The notes: generated by a model from the sequence alone, not told the origin. A stretch of 64,000 nt of DNA from Poecilobothrus nobilitatus (GCA_947095535.1 OX352772.1:188585179-188649178), one strand, 5' to 3'. Positions 1 through 11,347 are shown, counted from the first letter of the stretch. Numbers and translations are program-made.

Positions 1-1070
1 TTTTAAATCGGACATTGAAAAAAATACAATAACCTTGACTAGTGAGGTTGAATTCGTTGAGAATTGCCTCAATTTTCTCCTTGTTAAAAATAGATACTTG
101 TTCTTGACAAGGAATCTTCTTGAGAGAGAAGAAAAATATAACTTAAATTAACTTTGCTAAGTGAGGTTGAATTCGTTGAGAATTGCCTCAATTTTCTCCT
201 TGTTAAAAATAGATACTTGTTCTTAGACAAAGTTAAAAAAGTTTTAATTTATTTTTTTTTTCTTTATGAAAATTATTTTTTGAATTTTTTATTTTTTCTT
301 TATGAAAATAATTTTTTGAATTCTTTATTTTTTCTTTATGAAAATTATTTTTTAAAAATTTTTTTTCTTTATGAAAGTATTTATTTATTATTATATTTTT
401 TCTCTTTTTTTTTTATAATCTTAGTTTTTTTTTCTTTTTTTCTTAAAAAAAAAAATTTTATAAACTCACATGAAAATTGTACTCCTCATGACTGAGTTCA
501 TTTTCGGCACCGCCGTGATCCTCCTGGTTAACGAGACAAGTGGCTGCAACAGTGATTTTGGTGATTTTTAGTTACTGTATCACTGGTACTCCCGTTTGCT
601 CATCCACTACTAGGGCGCCTCGTTCCTTGTCTCTTTTCTGTTTCGGGTTAACCAGGCCAGATGCACTTGTCAGGAAAGAATCTCCTTTATGGTTTTTCAC
701 TCTACCAATATTTTAATCACTTTTTTTTATTGTTTTTCAGGTTATTGTTTATAATTTTTTTTTTTTTTATTTTATTTAAATTTTTTAAAGCTTTTAATAT
801 TTTTTTTTTTATTTTGAAATAATTATTATTCACTTATTTTATTTAAGTTTTTAATGCTTTTAATATTTTTTTTTATTTTTATTTTTAAATAATTATTATT
901 CACTTATTTTCCTTCTTTAAAAAAACTAGACAACTTGCTATATTGTGCCTAGAGCAGCCTCACTCTAGGTATTTTGTAGGCTTGATCACAATATAACAAT
1001 TATAATAGATTTTAAAAAAGTGATTTATTTATTAGTAACCGTGACCGAATTTTCTAATTGCTAACGAACG
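1..1070 (-). mobile_element. Non-coding leader of a gypsy-like LTR element
   Basis: This stretch lies just downstream (minus strand) of a tRNA-Lys-type primer-binding site and is therefore read as the 5' leader of an LTR retroelement that continues off the left edge. It is mostly T-rich homopolymer on the plus strand. A less AT-rich island at about 480-680 could be the start of a coding part, but I could not find a convincing gag reading frame. The reading frame at 154-495 is low-complexity F/L/Y translation of T-runs and is not a gene. Confidence 0.4.
41..224. repeat. Two-copy direct repeat, unit ~65 bp, spacing 119 bp
   Basis: A unit beginning GTGAGGTTGAATTCGTTGAG occurs at 41-105 and again at 160-224, almost identical over about 65 bases. 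It lies in the leader of the LTR element. Short tandem duplications in LTR-element leaders are common; no function can be read from it. Confidence 0.85.
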
Positions 1071-1088
1071 GTCCCTGCTCGGGCGCCA
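1071..1088 (-). other. Primer-binding site, tRNA-Lys type
   Basis: On the minus strand the sequence TGGCGCCCGAGCAGGGAC matches the complement of the 3' end of insect tRNA-Lys(UUU) at 17 of 18 positions. It abuts a candidate LTR edge (GTTAAT on the plus strand), as expected for reverse-transcription priming of a gypsy-type element. Confidence 0.7.
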
Positions 1089-1776
1089 GTTAATCTATTT
1101 TAAAAATAGATAATAAAAGCAACGAATTTTTACAATTTAATGGGAGATAATCCTCCTTGGTTTATTAACAAATTAATAATGAATATTTTTGAATTATTCT
1201 TAGACTATTTATATTAAAAATTTTTGTTAAAAGTACAGTTTTTTCTTATAAATTTAGATTAGCATTTCTTAAGAATTTAGATTATTATTACATTGATTAT
1301 TATTACACTGATTAAAAGTGTTATTCTGATTAATAAGCGGAATTTTCATCAAGCAGAAATATGTAATACAAATTTCGCTTATCAGACAAAACAACGTACA
1401 AAATTATTAATAACAAATTCTTATTAAAAAAATAAAAACCTACTTTCTTTTTAGAACACTTAAACATTATCATAATAAGAACCTTTAAAAAATAATAATT
1501 TTTTTTATTGTTTTTCTTTAAAGTGTCAAATTACAATTTTTTGTTTGAACACATTTTTATTTACAATTGAGGTTCTTTATATTTTGTAGTAATTTCTTAT
1601 AGTAATTTCATTCAAGTACCTAAATGCTAATTAAGCAAAATACTATGACATAATAATTCAAGTTCAAAGAATAAAGAAAATTATTTATTTGTTATTTAAA
1701 ATGTAGAATTTTGCTAGATAATTTTATTTATGGAATTTTTATATTTTAGTATTTAATATTATTAACGTGGTTAACT
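1088..1776 (-). repeat. Candidate 5' LTR of the gypsy-like element
   Basis: The stretch begins AGTTAATC next to the PBS and a plausible outer edge is GGTTAACT at 1769-1776, so the two ends form a short AGTTAA/TTAACT inverted repeat as in gypsy-group LTRs. Length would be about 690 bp. No second LTR is in the window, so the outer edge is inferred. Confidence 0.45.
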
Positions 1777-1916
1777 TATACATTAATTTAATTTTTAATT
1801 ACCCCATGTGAGGGTATTAATTTTATCCTTTAATATAAATCTATTATCTAACGAATTAAAGCTATTTTATTCAAATTTGTGTATAAATTACATGTAAATA
1901 CAATTTAAAATTGTTC

Positions 1917-2172
1917 TTATGGCTAAAGTCTTTATAATGATTCAAGTTCAAGTCTTTTACAACATATTTTTTTTACCCCTTTTGCCTTTTTTACTTGATC
2001 ATCCTGAATCTACTCAAGGTAATACATTTTGGATCTTAAACCGATAAATTGAGATACTATTCTACCATTGAATTCATCTTTAAATAACCCAAATTTTTTC
2101 TTATTTATTAAAGAGAATTTGTATGAATTTTGAGGTGTCAAAAAGTATAGCTAAATCTTTTTGTACGTCGAC
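1917..2172 (-). pseudogene. Polinton/Maverick-type DNA polymerase B relic (C-terminal part)
   Basis: Minus-strand translation gives the run FGLFKDEFNGRI, then [13 protein letters not shown], a stop, and KKAKGVKK. These blocks characterise the C-terminal part of protein-primed family B polymerases of Polintons and relatives, which copy the element's linear DNA. At least one stop and a frame change near 1955 break the frame, so this is a dead fragment of under 90 codons. Related fragments occur at 6667-6945 and 30120-30360. The adjacent PIF/Harbinger element may have inserted into this older relic. Confidence 0.65.
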
Positions 2173-2499
2173 ATAAAAATCGCTGGTTCTGGTGCAGGAG
2201 GAGCTTTTTTAAAGCTTTTGATATACCGGTTCTGATACAAGAGGAGCTTTAAACCGTTTGAGATAACATTTCTCCACAAGGTATCTACCGCGTAAGAATT
2301 TCGGATTCGAAACGTTTTTCGATTTTGGAATTCGAATGTAAAATTCATTAGTACCGCGTATGAAATTCGAAACGAAAGTTGCTATCGAAATCTTTTCGAA
2401 TTTTAAATTGTCAATTGTCATAAATTAAAAAATTGTCATTCACTAAAATATTTTTGTTTGTTTTTGGATTTCTTTTGAAATTATAAAAATTATTTAAAA

Positions 2500-3756
2500 A
2501 TGGAAAGTGTTGCTATATATTTTAGTAGTAGTGAAAGTGAAAATAATGAAAATTGTCATCAAGTCGCAATTCAACGGAGAACATTAAGGAATAAATCGAA
2601 TATTTCAGAATTACCAACTAAAACGTAAGTTAAAATTTTATATGTTAAAAATAGTGTTCATTTTAGTCTTATAATTTAAAAAAATTTTTTAGGTTTATAA
2701 AAAAATATAGACTTTCAAAAGAAGCTTTTGTTTATGTTCTAAATACAATCAAAAGCGAATTAAAAACACATTTACGCTCAACATCAGTTTCTGATACAAT
2801 CAAGCTAGCTGCAACTTTGAGGTTTCTGGCAGAAGGAGGTTATCAACATGGTATTGGCCAGGATATGAACATCGCCCTTGCACAACAAACCGTGTCATAT
2901 ATCATTGCAGAAGTATGCAGTGCAATGGAGGAAAAATTATGTCCAAACTTGAAATGTCGGAAGCCGAAAAGACTGAAGCAAAACAATATTTTTTTGGGAA
3001 GGGAAAATTTCCAGGAGTAATCGGTGCAATAGATGGAACACACATCCAAATCATCCGACCTGTTGAAGATGAGCATTGATTTTTTAACAGAAAAATGAAG
3101 CATAGCATTAATGCAATGGTGGTATGATTAATTTATTATAATGTATTAATTTTATTTAATATATTTATATTATTAATGATTTTTAGATATGTGATCACAA
3201 GACAAGAATACGATCAGTAGATGCACGATTTGGTGGAGCTTCTCACGATTCTCATATATGGACACTTAGTAAAGAAAGACAATTCTTTCAGAGGTGCTTT
3301 AATAGTGGTGATAAAACCTCTTGGTTATTGGGTAATATTCTTTTTAACACAACGAGATAAAAAATAAAAAAGATAATTTATATTTTAGGTGATTCGGGTT
3401 ACCCACTGGAACCATGGCTAATAACACCTTATCGTTTAGCTATTGTAGGAAGTAGTGAAGCTAAATTCAATGAAATACATTCCAAATTAAGGAATGTGGT
3501 TGAGCGCATATTTGGATTATTAAAAGGGCGTTTTAGATATTTGCTGGCGGCCCGAGAACTGCATTATTCGCCTTTAAAAGCAATTCAAATGTTTAACGTA
3601 TGTTGCGCATTACATAACATTTGTATTGATTTTAAAATTCCGTATGTGCATATACCATTGAAGAAAATGAACCAATTACCTGTTGATGAACAACAAACAT
3701 CAATAACAGATGAAGCTAAAAAAATTCGGGACTTAATAAAAAATTCTTTAGTATAA
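2500..3756 (+). pseudogene. PIF/Harbinger transposase, four exons, broken
   Basis: The transposase (a DDE nuclease that excises and inserts the element) can be followed from ATG 2500 through exons 2500-2624, 2693-3121, 3187-3331 and 3389-3756. All three introns have GT-AG ends and keep phase. Diagnostic blocks are AIDGTHI (first Asp, about 3030), DARFGGASHDSHIW (second Asp, about 3220-3260) and VERIFGLLKGRFRYL (the Glu, about 3500). The C-terminal block CCALHNICID is also present. It is inactive as read: a frame change is needed between MEEKLCP and the following block near 2950, and an in-frame TGA follows EDEH at about 3077. Only the exon-4 end is continuous. No intact copy is present in this window. 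Confidence 0.88.
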
Positions 3757-3783
3757 TTCTTTTTTATTTATTTATGTTGAAAT

Positions 3784-4170
3784 CAATTTTTGTACTTGTC
3801 TTTCAAAATTGAAAATAATTTTTTTTTGGTTGATTAAATATCTTTATTATATGATAAATGTTTTTTATTTTTTTATATTACATGGTAATAGTTAACTCTT
3901 TCATAAAATTTATAAAAAAAAAACTTACTTAGTACTTTTATATAAGATCTTAATACTAATTAATTTTTGTACTTGTCTTTCAAAATAGAAAATAATTGTT
4001 TTTTGGTTGATTAAATATCTTTATTATATGATAAAAAGGTTTTTTATTTTTTTATATTACATGGTAATAGTTAACTCTTTCATAAAATTTATAAAAAAAA
4101 AAAGTATAAAATTTATAAAATTTTTAAAAAAAGCTTTCATAATTCATTTTTGTACTTTTATATAAGATCT
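3784..4170 (+). repeat. Internal tandem duplication, period ~177 bp
   Basis: A block starting with TTTTTGTACTTGTCTTTCAA at about 3788 recurs at about 3965 with the same downstream order, including TTACATGGTAATAGTTAACT, then diverges. It sits between the two Harbinger genes and is non-coding. Confidence 0.85.
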
Positions 4171-4422
4171 TAATACTAATTAATATTTTGTAATGAAATT
4201 TTAAAACTTATTAATCACATTTTAGTTCACATTTTAGTCTTATTAATTTTTGTTAAGTTTGGCCTTTTCTACTTCTAACTTTTCTTTCTATTTGCAAAAA
4301 AGACATATCTAACTCTAGTCTTGCATTGTATTTACGGAGATCTTCTTGCATCTGTTGCTCTTTAATATCCATTTCCTTTTTTTTTTAAGTTAGTTCTTCG
4401 CTTTTAATTTCATAAATTTGTC

Positions 4423-5180
4423 TTACATATCTACATATTTCATAATTTTTTTTAAATAATTTGTAATGTTGTCTTGAAAAAGTTTTTGTTGTTTAACTTG
4501 GTGGTCAAGTAGAGAATATTTTATGTTTGAATCTTGGTTTCTCCGTTTACGTCGTATGTTTGTTACTCTTTCTTGAAGGACCTCAGGTTCAGTTGGTTGC
4601 AACTCGGTTGGTGGTATTTCAGTTACTTCTGTTGCCCTAACATTAAAACATTGTTCCTCTCCAAATACATCACAATCAAAAATTGTCGTTTCTATGTCAG
4701 AAACATGAGAAAAATTTGTTTCTTTAGAAGAACTTTTTGAATTTGGACTTCCTTCTATATATACATTTAAATTTAAAAGGTCTATAACTGCTTCCTCAAG
4801 TTCGTTGAACGTCTTTACTTTACTTGGCCATCCACCAGTTCCAGTTATACTTTTTTTATTATAACGAATTTTGCTTTTTATGTAATTTTTGAATCCAAAC
4901 CTAAAAAAGTAAAAAACATAAGATAAATAATTATTTCTAATAAATTTTTTGAAGTCGTTACTTTTTTCCATTCAGTGGTAGTGCGGTTTGGAAATCCATC
5001 AGCGTTTAATAAATAAGCAAGACTTTCCCACAATCTGTTTGATTTAACTCTGGCATCAGAGGTACGCTGATACCCTTGAGCCAGTTCTTTATGTTTGCAC
5101 ATTATATTCCACCATAATTTTGAATTGATTGGGTGTTGTGATTTTACTCCTAGATGTAAAACGTAAATATAAATTTTCAA
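4423..5180 (-). pseudogene. Harbinger Myb/SANT-like DNA-binding partner protein, broken
   Basis: Harbinger elements carry a second gene for a Myb/SANT-like protein that binds the termini and helps nuclear import of the transposase. The minus-strand reading shows a trihelix of the zeste/Myb-like type with the tryptophan spacing LWWNIM, LWESLAYLLNADG and TTEWKK. A small intron is marked by GTAACG after TGGAAAAAA (4958) and a TTTTTTAG acceptor near 4898. Splicing there leaves the next exon (KNYIKSK, then a long acidic and Gln/Lys-rich tail to the stop at 4423) in the wrong frame. Either the splice site is different or an indel has broken it. The final helix HQVKQQKLFQDN looks coiled-coil-like. 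The start is not certain. Confidence 0.72.
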
Positions 5181-5219
5181 AAATTATCTAAACATTGTAT
5201 TTACATTTATATTTCACTA

Positions 5220-5555
5220 ACTTTAATATATCATAATTATTGTAAATATTTTTATTAACAATAATTGTAATTACTAAATATTATGTATTATATACTTACA
5301 TTTTAAAATAAATTCCTTGAAATTTTGAATGACCAACAATGTTTCTCTTAGATTCGATAATAAAATAGCATTCGAATGCAATTTGTCAAAAAATATTCGA
5401 AAGTAGTATTACATAGTGCAAAAATACAATATTCGAATTGATGACATTCGTACATTCGATTATCGAACTAAACTTTTTCAAATTTCGGATTACAGAGTAC
5501 CATTTTGTTTAATTCGAAAATCGTTTTAGGAAAGTAGAATTACGCGGTAGGGGCC
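5220..5555. other. Right subterminal region of the Harbinger element
   Basis: Non-coding, with several TTCGAA-like and ATTCGA words that also occur near the left end (2295-2400). Such repeated subterminal words may be binding sites for the element's own proteins; that is inference. Confidence 0.5.
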
Positions 5556-5559
5556 CAGT

Positions 5560-6640
5560 GCTTTGTGTCATTGCTAAAATACTTTTATTAAATTTTCTTA
5601 AACTTGATTTTAAGTTTATATGAAAAACAAAAAATACCGTGCGACTTTTAATGCTATCAGTAATTTTATATATGCTTTTAGTATAATGTTAGGTGAAGTT
5701 TTTTTTTTTGTACTTAACAGAAGTTTAATTTAAATTTTTGGAAAGCTTAAAAACTTTGTTAGCTAAGCTAAATATTATTTGATACATGCTTGGTTAATTT
5801 TTTTATTTTTATTTTTTTTTAAAGTATTCTTGAGAAAACACAAAGCAAAGAAGAAAAAAAGTTTAGTTTAAATATTAACAAAATAACATTGTTGATTATG
5901 TTTATCGTATAACTGTATATAGGGTGAAGATATGAAAAGTTTTTAAAGTTTGGTTTAAATACAGAATTATTATTGTTGAAAAAATGAAAACTTTTATGTT
6001 GGGATCGGTTTTATTTAAATAAAGTTTAAAAACTTAGCGGTTAGTACATCAGTTATGTTTTAATTTGAAATTTAAAAAGCTTAAACTATTAGAGTGCTGA
6101 ATATTCTAAATTAAGGTGAAGATATGAAAAGTTTTTAAAGTTTGGTTTAAATACAAAATTATTATTATTAAAGTTTAAACTTGATTTAATATTTACCTAC
6201 TGATTCTAGACCATGTAGAGAGGAGCAAAGTGTTGGTTTTTGTACATTGTAGAGTTTAAAAGCTAAAATCAAAAATAATGTTAAAGTTCGATAATATTCG
6301 TTTTAATTAATTATTAATTAAAATACAAAAACAACCAAATACAAGTAATTAAAAAATTTTTTTTTATAAACATGATGTAATTTAAATATGTAACTATTAA
6401 AACATGAGTACAATAAAAAAAAATTTAAATGTTACATTATATATTATACAAAATTAATGCTTAGAAACTTTTATATTTAAACTTAATAAGGAATGGTACT
6501 ATTCCTGCAAGCAATGTATTACAGTTATTTGGTAATATGTATCTTGAGATTTTGTGTATATATACAATGTAATTTAGAACAGTCATAATTCTACATATAA
6601 ATTTTTTGTTTCAATTTCAATTTCAATTTCAGTTTCAAAA
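5560..6640 (+). repeat. Scrambled fragments of the Polinton-like terminal repeat
   Basis: 5924-6090 (shared words include AACTTAGCGGTTAGTA) and a shorter second copy from 6113 match the right arm of the fold-back element at 31375-31530. 6230-6480 matches 31043-31265, including AAACATGAGTA. The order differs from that arm, so this copy is rearranged. No reading frame of note; the rest is AT-rich. Confidence 0.7.
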
Positions 6641-6666
6641 TCTTTCATTTTTATAGTCTCCTAAAG

Positions 6667-6945
6667 TTAAATCATTAACTGTGTACTTTTTAACTTCTTT
6701 CGCTTTTGTAATTGAAATATTTGTATAAAATGCATTTTTGATCGAAGACCGATAAATTCAGAAATAATTTTGACACTCATTTCATCTTTAAATAGTCCTA
6801 AAACTTTTTTATTAATATTAGGGAAATCATATGGGTTATCTTTTTCATAATCAGAAGTATCAAAAATCATAAAAATGTTCATAAAAATCTTCTTATATAA
6901 ATGAAACTGTCTGTATCTATACGAGTATATAGTTTAGCAAAAATT
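6667..6945 (-). pseudogene. Polinton-type DNA polymerase B relic with DTDS motif
   Basis: Minus-strand translation shows the family B polymerase catalytic motif in the run IDTDSFIYI (about 6915-6940). After a frame change follow [23 protein letters not shown] and EFIGLRSKM. That spacing is the palm/thumb region of protein-primed polymerases of Polinton/Maverick elements. The fragment is short, frameshifted and flanked by element-derived repeats. It is cut off upstream by the LINE that begins near 6955. Confidence 0.72.
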
Positions 6946-6954
6946 TTTAAAAAT

Positions 6955-9170
6955 TTTTTTTTTTTTTTATTATTTTTATTAGTATTTTAATACTATTATT
7001 TATACATTTGTTTTTGCTTTAATTCAAAACGTACCTAATAGTAATAATAAATATTAACTATACATATTTCAATAGGATATTAAAAATTTCCCTTAATATA
7101 AACAATAATATTTTTTTTAAAATTTTCAAAATTATTTTCAAATTTTAGTTCATTTGGTAAATTATTAAATAGTTTTAAACCTTTATACAGTAACATATTC
7201 TTAGTTTTTTCATCTCTAAAGTAATTTAATCTAAAATTCCCTATATTTCTTAAATTATAGTTATGAATATTACTGCCGTGTACTGGCACAAGTAATCCGG
7301 ATACAGCTTATGTTTCATTTTAAAAACAATAACTAAAACATTCATTATAATTCTCTGGTATACGGACATCCAACATAAAGTTTGCAGCACTAAGCTTATT
7401 GCGGTGTATCTATTGACTTTCAAAATTATTCGCATTGCACGATTCTGACATTTTTGTAATTTATTAAATTCATCCTGGGACGCTAGAAAAAGTATGGAAG
7501 AGCAGTACTTTAAGTGCGGCTTGATCATTACATTGTATATTTTTATTGCCGTCATGTAGGAAACCCTTGATCTAATTTTTGAGAAAAAGTATATTTTTTT
7601 CGAAATTTTTTTATGTATATAATCGATATGCCTTCTAAAATTCATTCTATTATCTAACATCACACCTAAATATTTCATTTCATCAACTTCTTCTATTTTA
7701 TGATTATCTATTTTTAAGTCTATATTTGTATTGCAGTTAATTTTCATAAATTTAGTTTTTTTAACATTTAGTTTTAGTTTATTTCTCTTTAGCCAATCAC
7801 ATATATTTTTTAAATCCACATTTATTATATCCAAACATTCACCAATACTATCATAAGATACGTACAGCAGTGCATCATCTGCAAACAAAACTAACCTAGA
7901 TTTAGTAATAATCTTATGCATATCATTCACAAAAATTATAAACAGAAGTACACCTAATATACTCCCTTGAGGCACTCCTAAATCAACTTTTACTGAACTT
8001 GATAAACAATCACCCAACTTTGTTCTCTGCGTTCTATTTTGCAAATATGACTGGAACCATTTATTTTCCAGCCCTTTCACTTCATAATGCTCAAGTTTCT
8101 GCAATAAAATATAACGATCGATTGTTTCGAAGGCTCTTTGTAGGTCTATAAAAACTGCTATAATGATTTTTCTATCATGAATATCAAGTTTTCAATTGCT
8201 GACTACTAGATTTAGTAATGATTCGCAGCTATGATTTTTTCTAAAGCCAGATTGATTTTCATAGATCATACTAAATTTTGTAAGATCTTCAAGTTAGCTA
8301 TTTATTATTTTCTCTATTACTTTTAACTCCATCATTACAATGTTAACTGGTCGAAACTCCTCGCATTTTATAGTTCACTTAATCTTTTCTACAGGTACAA
8401 TAACAGTTTCCTTGCAATTATTAGGAAAACAGCCAGTTTCTAATGACTTATTGATAATTGATAGTAGATTACCTATCAAGTCAAATGAATCAATTAACAT
8501 TTCAGCTTTAACTAAATTGTTATCCATTTTCTAATTCATATTTTTTAATGTACTTTTCAATTCATTTAAATTAATGCTCTTGAATTTAAAAACGTGACCG
8601 TTATCGACAATTGCATTATAGTATGGCAGGAATGGTATATTTTTTTTGATATCCATAATGCTTGATACGAAATATTCATTTAATTTGTTTACCATTATTT
8701 TTTTTATCATTTACTATTTCATTATTAAAGTTAATTTCATTTATTTCTCTTTCATTTTTTTTCAATACATACATACATTTTTATGTTTTTCCACATCGCT
8801 TTCTGATCATTGGAGTTATTGATTTTATTTTTTATATAATTATTCTTGATATAAGTAGTTAATCTCATTTTTATATCTATTTCTTAATCGTTTATATTTT
8901 TCCCAATCATCAGTACTATTTGTCCATAAAGCCATCTTATATTGGATATTTCTTTGTTTCTTCAACTCATCTAAATTATTATTATACCAATTACCTTCAA
9001 AGTTTTTTATATTTGTGAATACAACAAATTCATTAACAATTTGATGCAAAGACGTACTAAATTTAATTGCTTTACTATACACAAGGCAGAAATACATTGT
9101 CATAATGTCATTATTAATGTCATTTTCGCTCTGAACCTTTTTATACTGTTTTATTATATTACACACAGGT
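6955..9170 (-). mobile_element. CR1-like non-LTR retrotransposon, 5'-truncated
   Basis: An A-rich tail on the minus strand (T-run at 6950-6970) precedes a minus-strand reverse transcriptase. The flanks at about 6950 and 9180 both match consecutive parts of the fold-back element at 30360-30500, so the LINE appears to have inserted into a Polinton-like copy. Confidence 0.75.
7080..9166 (-). pseudogene. Reverse transcriptase of the CR1-like LINE, broken
   Basis: Read from right to left on the minus strand. 9166-8840 is the linker after the endonuclease domain (WEKYKRLRNRYKNEINYLYQ). 8600-8300 holds the N-terminal RT region in broken frames (ETGCFPN, EFRPVN, NQSGFRKN). Near 8150 is the first catalytic motif, VFIDLQRAFETIDR. 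A continuous run from 8104 carries VPQGSILG and the catalytic FADD (about 7885). 7289-7080 is the C-terminal domain (NYNLRN, LFNNLPNELK). Stops occur at about 8180 and elsewhere, and a frame change lies near 7275. The endonuclease is missing. Clade assignment to CR1/Jockey-like LINEs rests on motif style only. Confidence 0.8.
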
Positions 9171-9175
9171 TTTAG

Positions 9176-9791
9176 AAAATTTAATCGCGGTTAAGTCGGA
9201 AGTGAAAGACTATAAAAGTTAGGTTTTGCTATGAAACCGCCAACTCCTTAACATTTTCTTTTGTTTTCCCAACTGGTTGTTATTCTAATATCTCTTCTTT
9301 TATCAACATTTTCCATGGTCTTACCGAATGCGAAATTGTTCATTAACTTCAAAAAATCTTTTTCGAATGAATTTGTTGCGTTTGTTCTATGAAAGTTATT
9401 TAAGTCAATATACTTTTTTAACCAATCACTTTGTGTAAATTCATAGAGTATTGAATCTTTTTTTAAAATTATTTTCAGACACTCTTTATCTTTGAGAAGC
9501 TTTATAATTAAATTAAAAGTGCTAAATATTTTAGTTTACGATGAACATTTGAAAAGTTTTTAAAATTTTGTTTAAAGACAGAAGTATTATTGAAAAAATG
9601 AAAACAACGTAAGTTGTGATCAGTTATATTTTAATTAAAGTTTAGAAACTTAGCAGTTAGTATATATCAGTTATGTTTTAATTTGAAATTTAAAAAAGCT
9701 TACGTTATTAAGTTAAAAGTTTTTAAAAGAAATAAAAAATAAATATCTATCTTAATGTCATGAAACTTAGCTATAAAAATGCGAAAGTAAC
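9176..9791 (+). repeat. Polinton-like right terminal repeat, part 1
   Basis: This stretch follows 30490-31620 of the fold-back element in order, including ATTCTAATATCTCTTCTTTT, CTATGAAAGTTATTTAAGTC, AACTTAGCAGTTAGTA and AATATCTATCTTAATG. It continues after the mariner at 11095-11170, so the two parts are one copy split by that insertion. Confidence 0.85.
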
Positions 9792-9793
9792 TA

Positions 9794-11092
9794 TAGAGTG
9801 TTCAAAATTGAGATATCATTTTGATTTTGCCGCCATTTTTTTTCTACCTGTAATTTTTATACGAGGTTTCTTTAGGTATATTCTAAATACATTCCGGTTA
9901 GTTAATATGGAACGTTACACGAAGGAACAATGTGTTTTTGTTATTACAACATTTTTTGAAAATGGTAAAAGTTTTCAAGTTGTAATTAGGAAATTTCGAA
10001 CAAAATTTGGTAGAGAAAATGCTCCAACAAATCGTGCCATCAAGCTGATGGTTGATAAATTTCTAGAAACTGGATCTGTTCTTGATAACACAGGCAACAT
10101 TTATCAACGTAGTGGCCGTTCAACCGAGAATGTAGCAGCTGTGAGCAGAAGTGTTGAAGAAGATCCAAAAACTTCCATTCGTCATCGTTCGCAGCAATTA
10201 AACATCAAACCATCCACATTATTCAACATTTTGCATCGTGATCTCCATTTAAAGGCTTATAAGATCCAGCTGACGCAAGAATTAAAACCAGACCATGCAT
10301 TACGTCGGCAATTCGTTTCTTGGGCAATCGAAAAACAAGAAGAAAATGAGAATTTTTTTAACATAATAATCTTCACCGACGAAGCTCATTTCCAGCTCAA
10401 TGGCTACGTCAATAAACAGAATTGCCGCATTTGGGGTGAAGAGAATCCAAGGGTTATCTTAGAGCAACCAGTACATCCACAAAAAGTTACGGTTTGGTGT
10501 AGTTTGTGGTCAGGAGGAATCATCGGACCATATTTTTTTGAAAACGCAAATGGAAATGCGATTACGGTCAGTGGAAATCGCTACAGGGAGATGATCCGAA
10601 GCTTTTTGTAGCGGGAAATTGATGATTTGGGCGTAGAGAATATGTGGTTTCAACAGGACGGTGCCACTTGCCACTCAGCAAAAGAAACAATGGATCTTTT
10701 GAAGCAAAAGTTAGAAGATCGCATTATTTCTCGTAGAGTAGGAGTGATGTGGCCACCAAGATCGTGCGATTTGACACCGTTGGATATTTTTTTGTGGGGT
10801 TTTGTGAAATCGAAAGTGTACAGCAATAATCCCACAACAATTCAAGAGCTCAAAACAACATTATCGAGCAGATTTCAACCACTGAGAACAGTTTATTGAA
10901 CAACGTGATTCAGAACTTTGGTAAAAGATTGGAAGCCTGCCGAAGTAGTAGAGGGGGCCACTTGACCGACATAATTTATCATTATTAACCGGAATCTATT
11001 TGTAATAAATTAAAATAAAAATATATTTAATATTTAAAAAAAAAAGTCTTTTTTACTAAAATTAAAATGATACCTCAATTTTGAACACCCTA
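9794..11092 (+). mobile_element. rosa-type (DD41D) mariner, full length, inactive
   Basis: The element is bounded by inverted repeats of about 33 bp (left TAGAGTGTTCAAAATTGAG, right TAGGGTGTTCAAAATTGAG when reverse-complemented) and by TA duplications at 9792-9793 and 11093-11094. Removing it with one TA restores GTAACTATATGAAATG, which matches the uninterrupted site near 31615-31630. Length about 1.3 kb is normal for rosa-like mariners. Confidence 0.93.
9907..10988 (+). pseudogene. rosa-like mariner transposase (one stop, one frameshift)
   Basis: The transposase would cut and paste the element at TA sites. The start MERYTKEQ fits the family; the in-frame extension upstream is terminal-repeat sequence. 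The N-terminal half is a paired helix-turn-helix DNA-binding region (residues about 1-110, with NIKPSTLFNILHRDL). Catalytic residues: Asp in FTDEAHFQLNG, Asp in WFQQDGATCH, and Asp in CDLTPLDIFLWG. The second and third are separated by 41 residues (DD41D), the rosa signature rather than the usual DD34D. An in-frame TAG at 10609-10611 falls where relatives have Trp. A frame change near 10858 is needed to reach the conserved GGHLTDII end. The protein is therefore dead unless read through. Confidence 0.92.
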
Positions 11093-11094
11093 TA

Positions 11095-11190
11095 TATGAA
11101 ATGAAAAAATTATGAGTTTTCTCATGATCTTTTTCTCTATGTAATATAAAATTTGAAATAAAATAATAATAAAAAGAAGTCTTAACATTT
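11095..11190 (+). repeat. Polinton-like right terminal repeat, part 2
   Basis: Continues the terminal repeat interrupted by the mariner: TATGAAATGAAAAAAT through TATAAAATTTGAAATAAAA matches 31620-31690. Homology fades after about 11170. Confidence 0.8.
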
Positions 11191-11206
11191 TCTTAACATT
11201 TTTTAA

Positions 11207-11330
11207 AAAGAAGTCTTAAATTTTTAATTGCGTATTTTTCTGTATTTTTTTAAATTATATTGTTGCGATGGAAGTTTATTTATATATGTATCATAAAGCC
11301 TGTGAAATTAAAGTAAAATCTGGATGCATA
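11207..11330 (-). repeat. Interspersed repeat R1, minus-strand copy
   Basis: Reverse complement matches the opening part of copies at 32067-32290 and 38173-38395, with shared words TTTAATTTCACAG, CGCAACAATATAAT and GCAATTAAAAATTTA. A plus-strand piece of the same family (TTCTTTTTAGTCATGAA) follows the MITE at 11880-11945. The family is non-coding and unclassified. Confidence 0.7.
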
Positions 11331-11347
11331 AAGGCTAATTTTCTTTA

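Larger units (their letters stand above)
2280..5555 (+). mobile_element. PIF/Harbinger DNA transposon, degraded
   Basis: The termini share an inverted CTACCGCGTAA core (2285-2295, and reverse-complemented at 5540-5550), followed by partly similar subterminal sequence rich in TTCGAA-like words. Between them lie a plus-strand DDE transposase relic and a minus-strand Myb/SANT-like relic, the convergent two-gene arrangement typical of PIF/Harbinger elements. A clean three-base target duplication could not be identified, so the exact edges are uncertain by several bases. Confidence 0.8.

Noticed and set aside
154..495. 113-codon open frame
   Set aside because: Translation of T-rich homopolymers; no domain and amino-acid composition is extreme.
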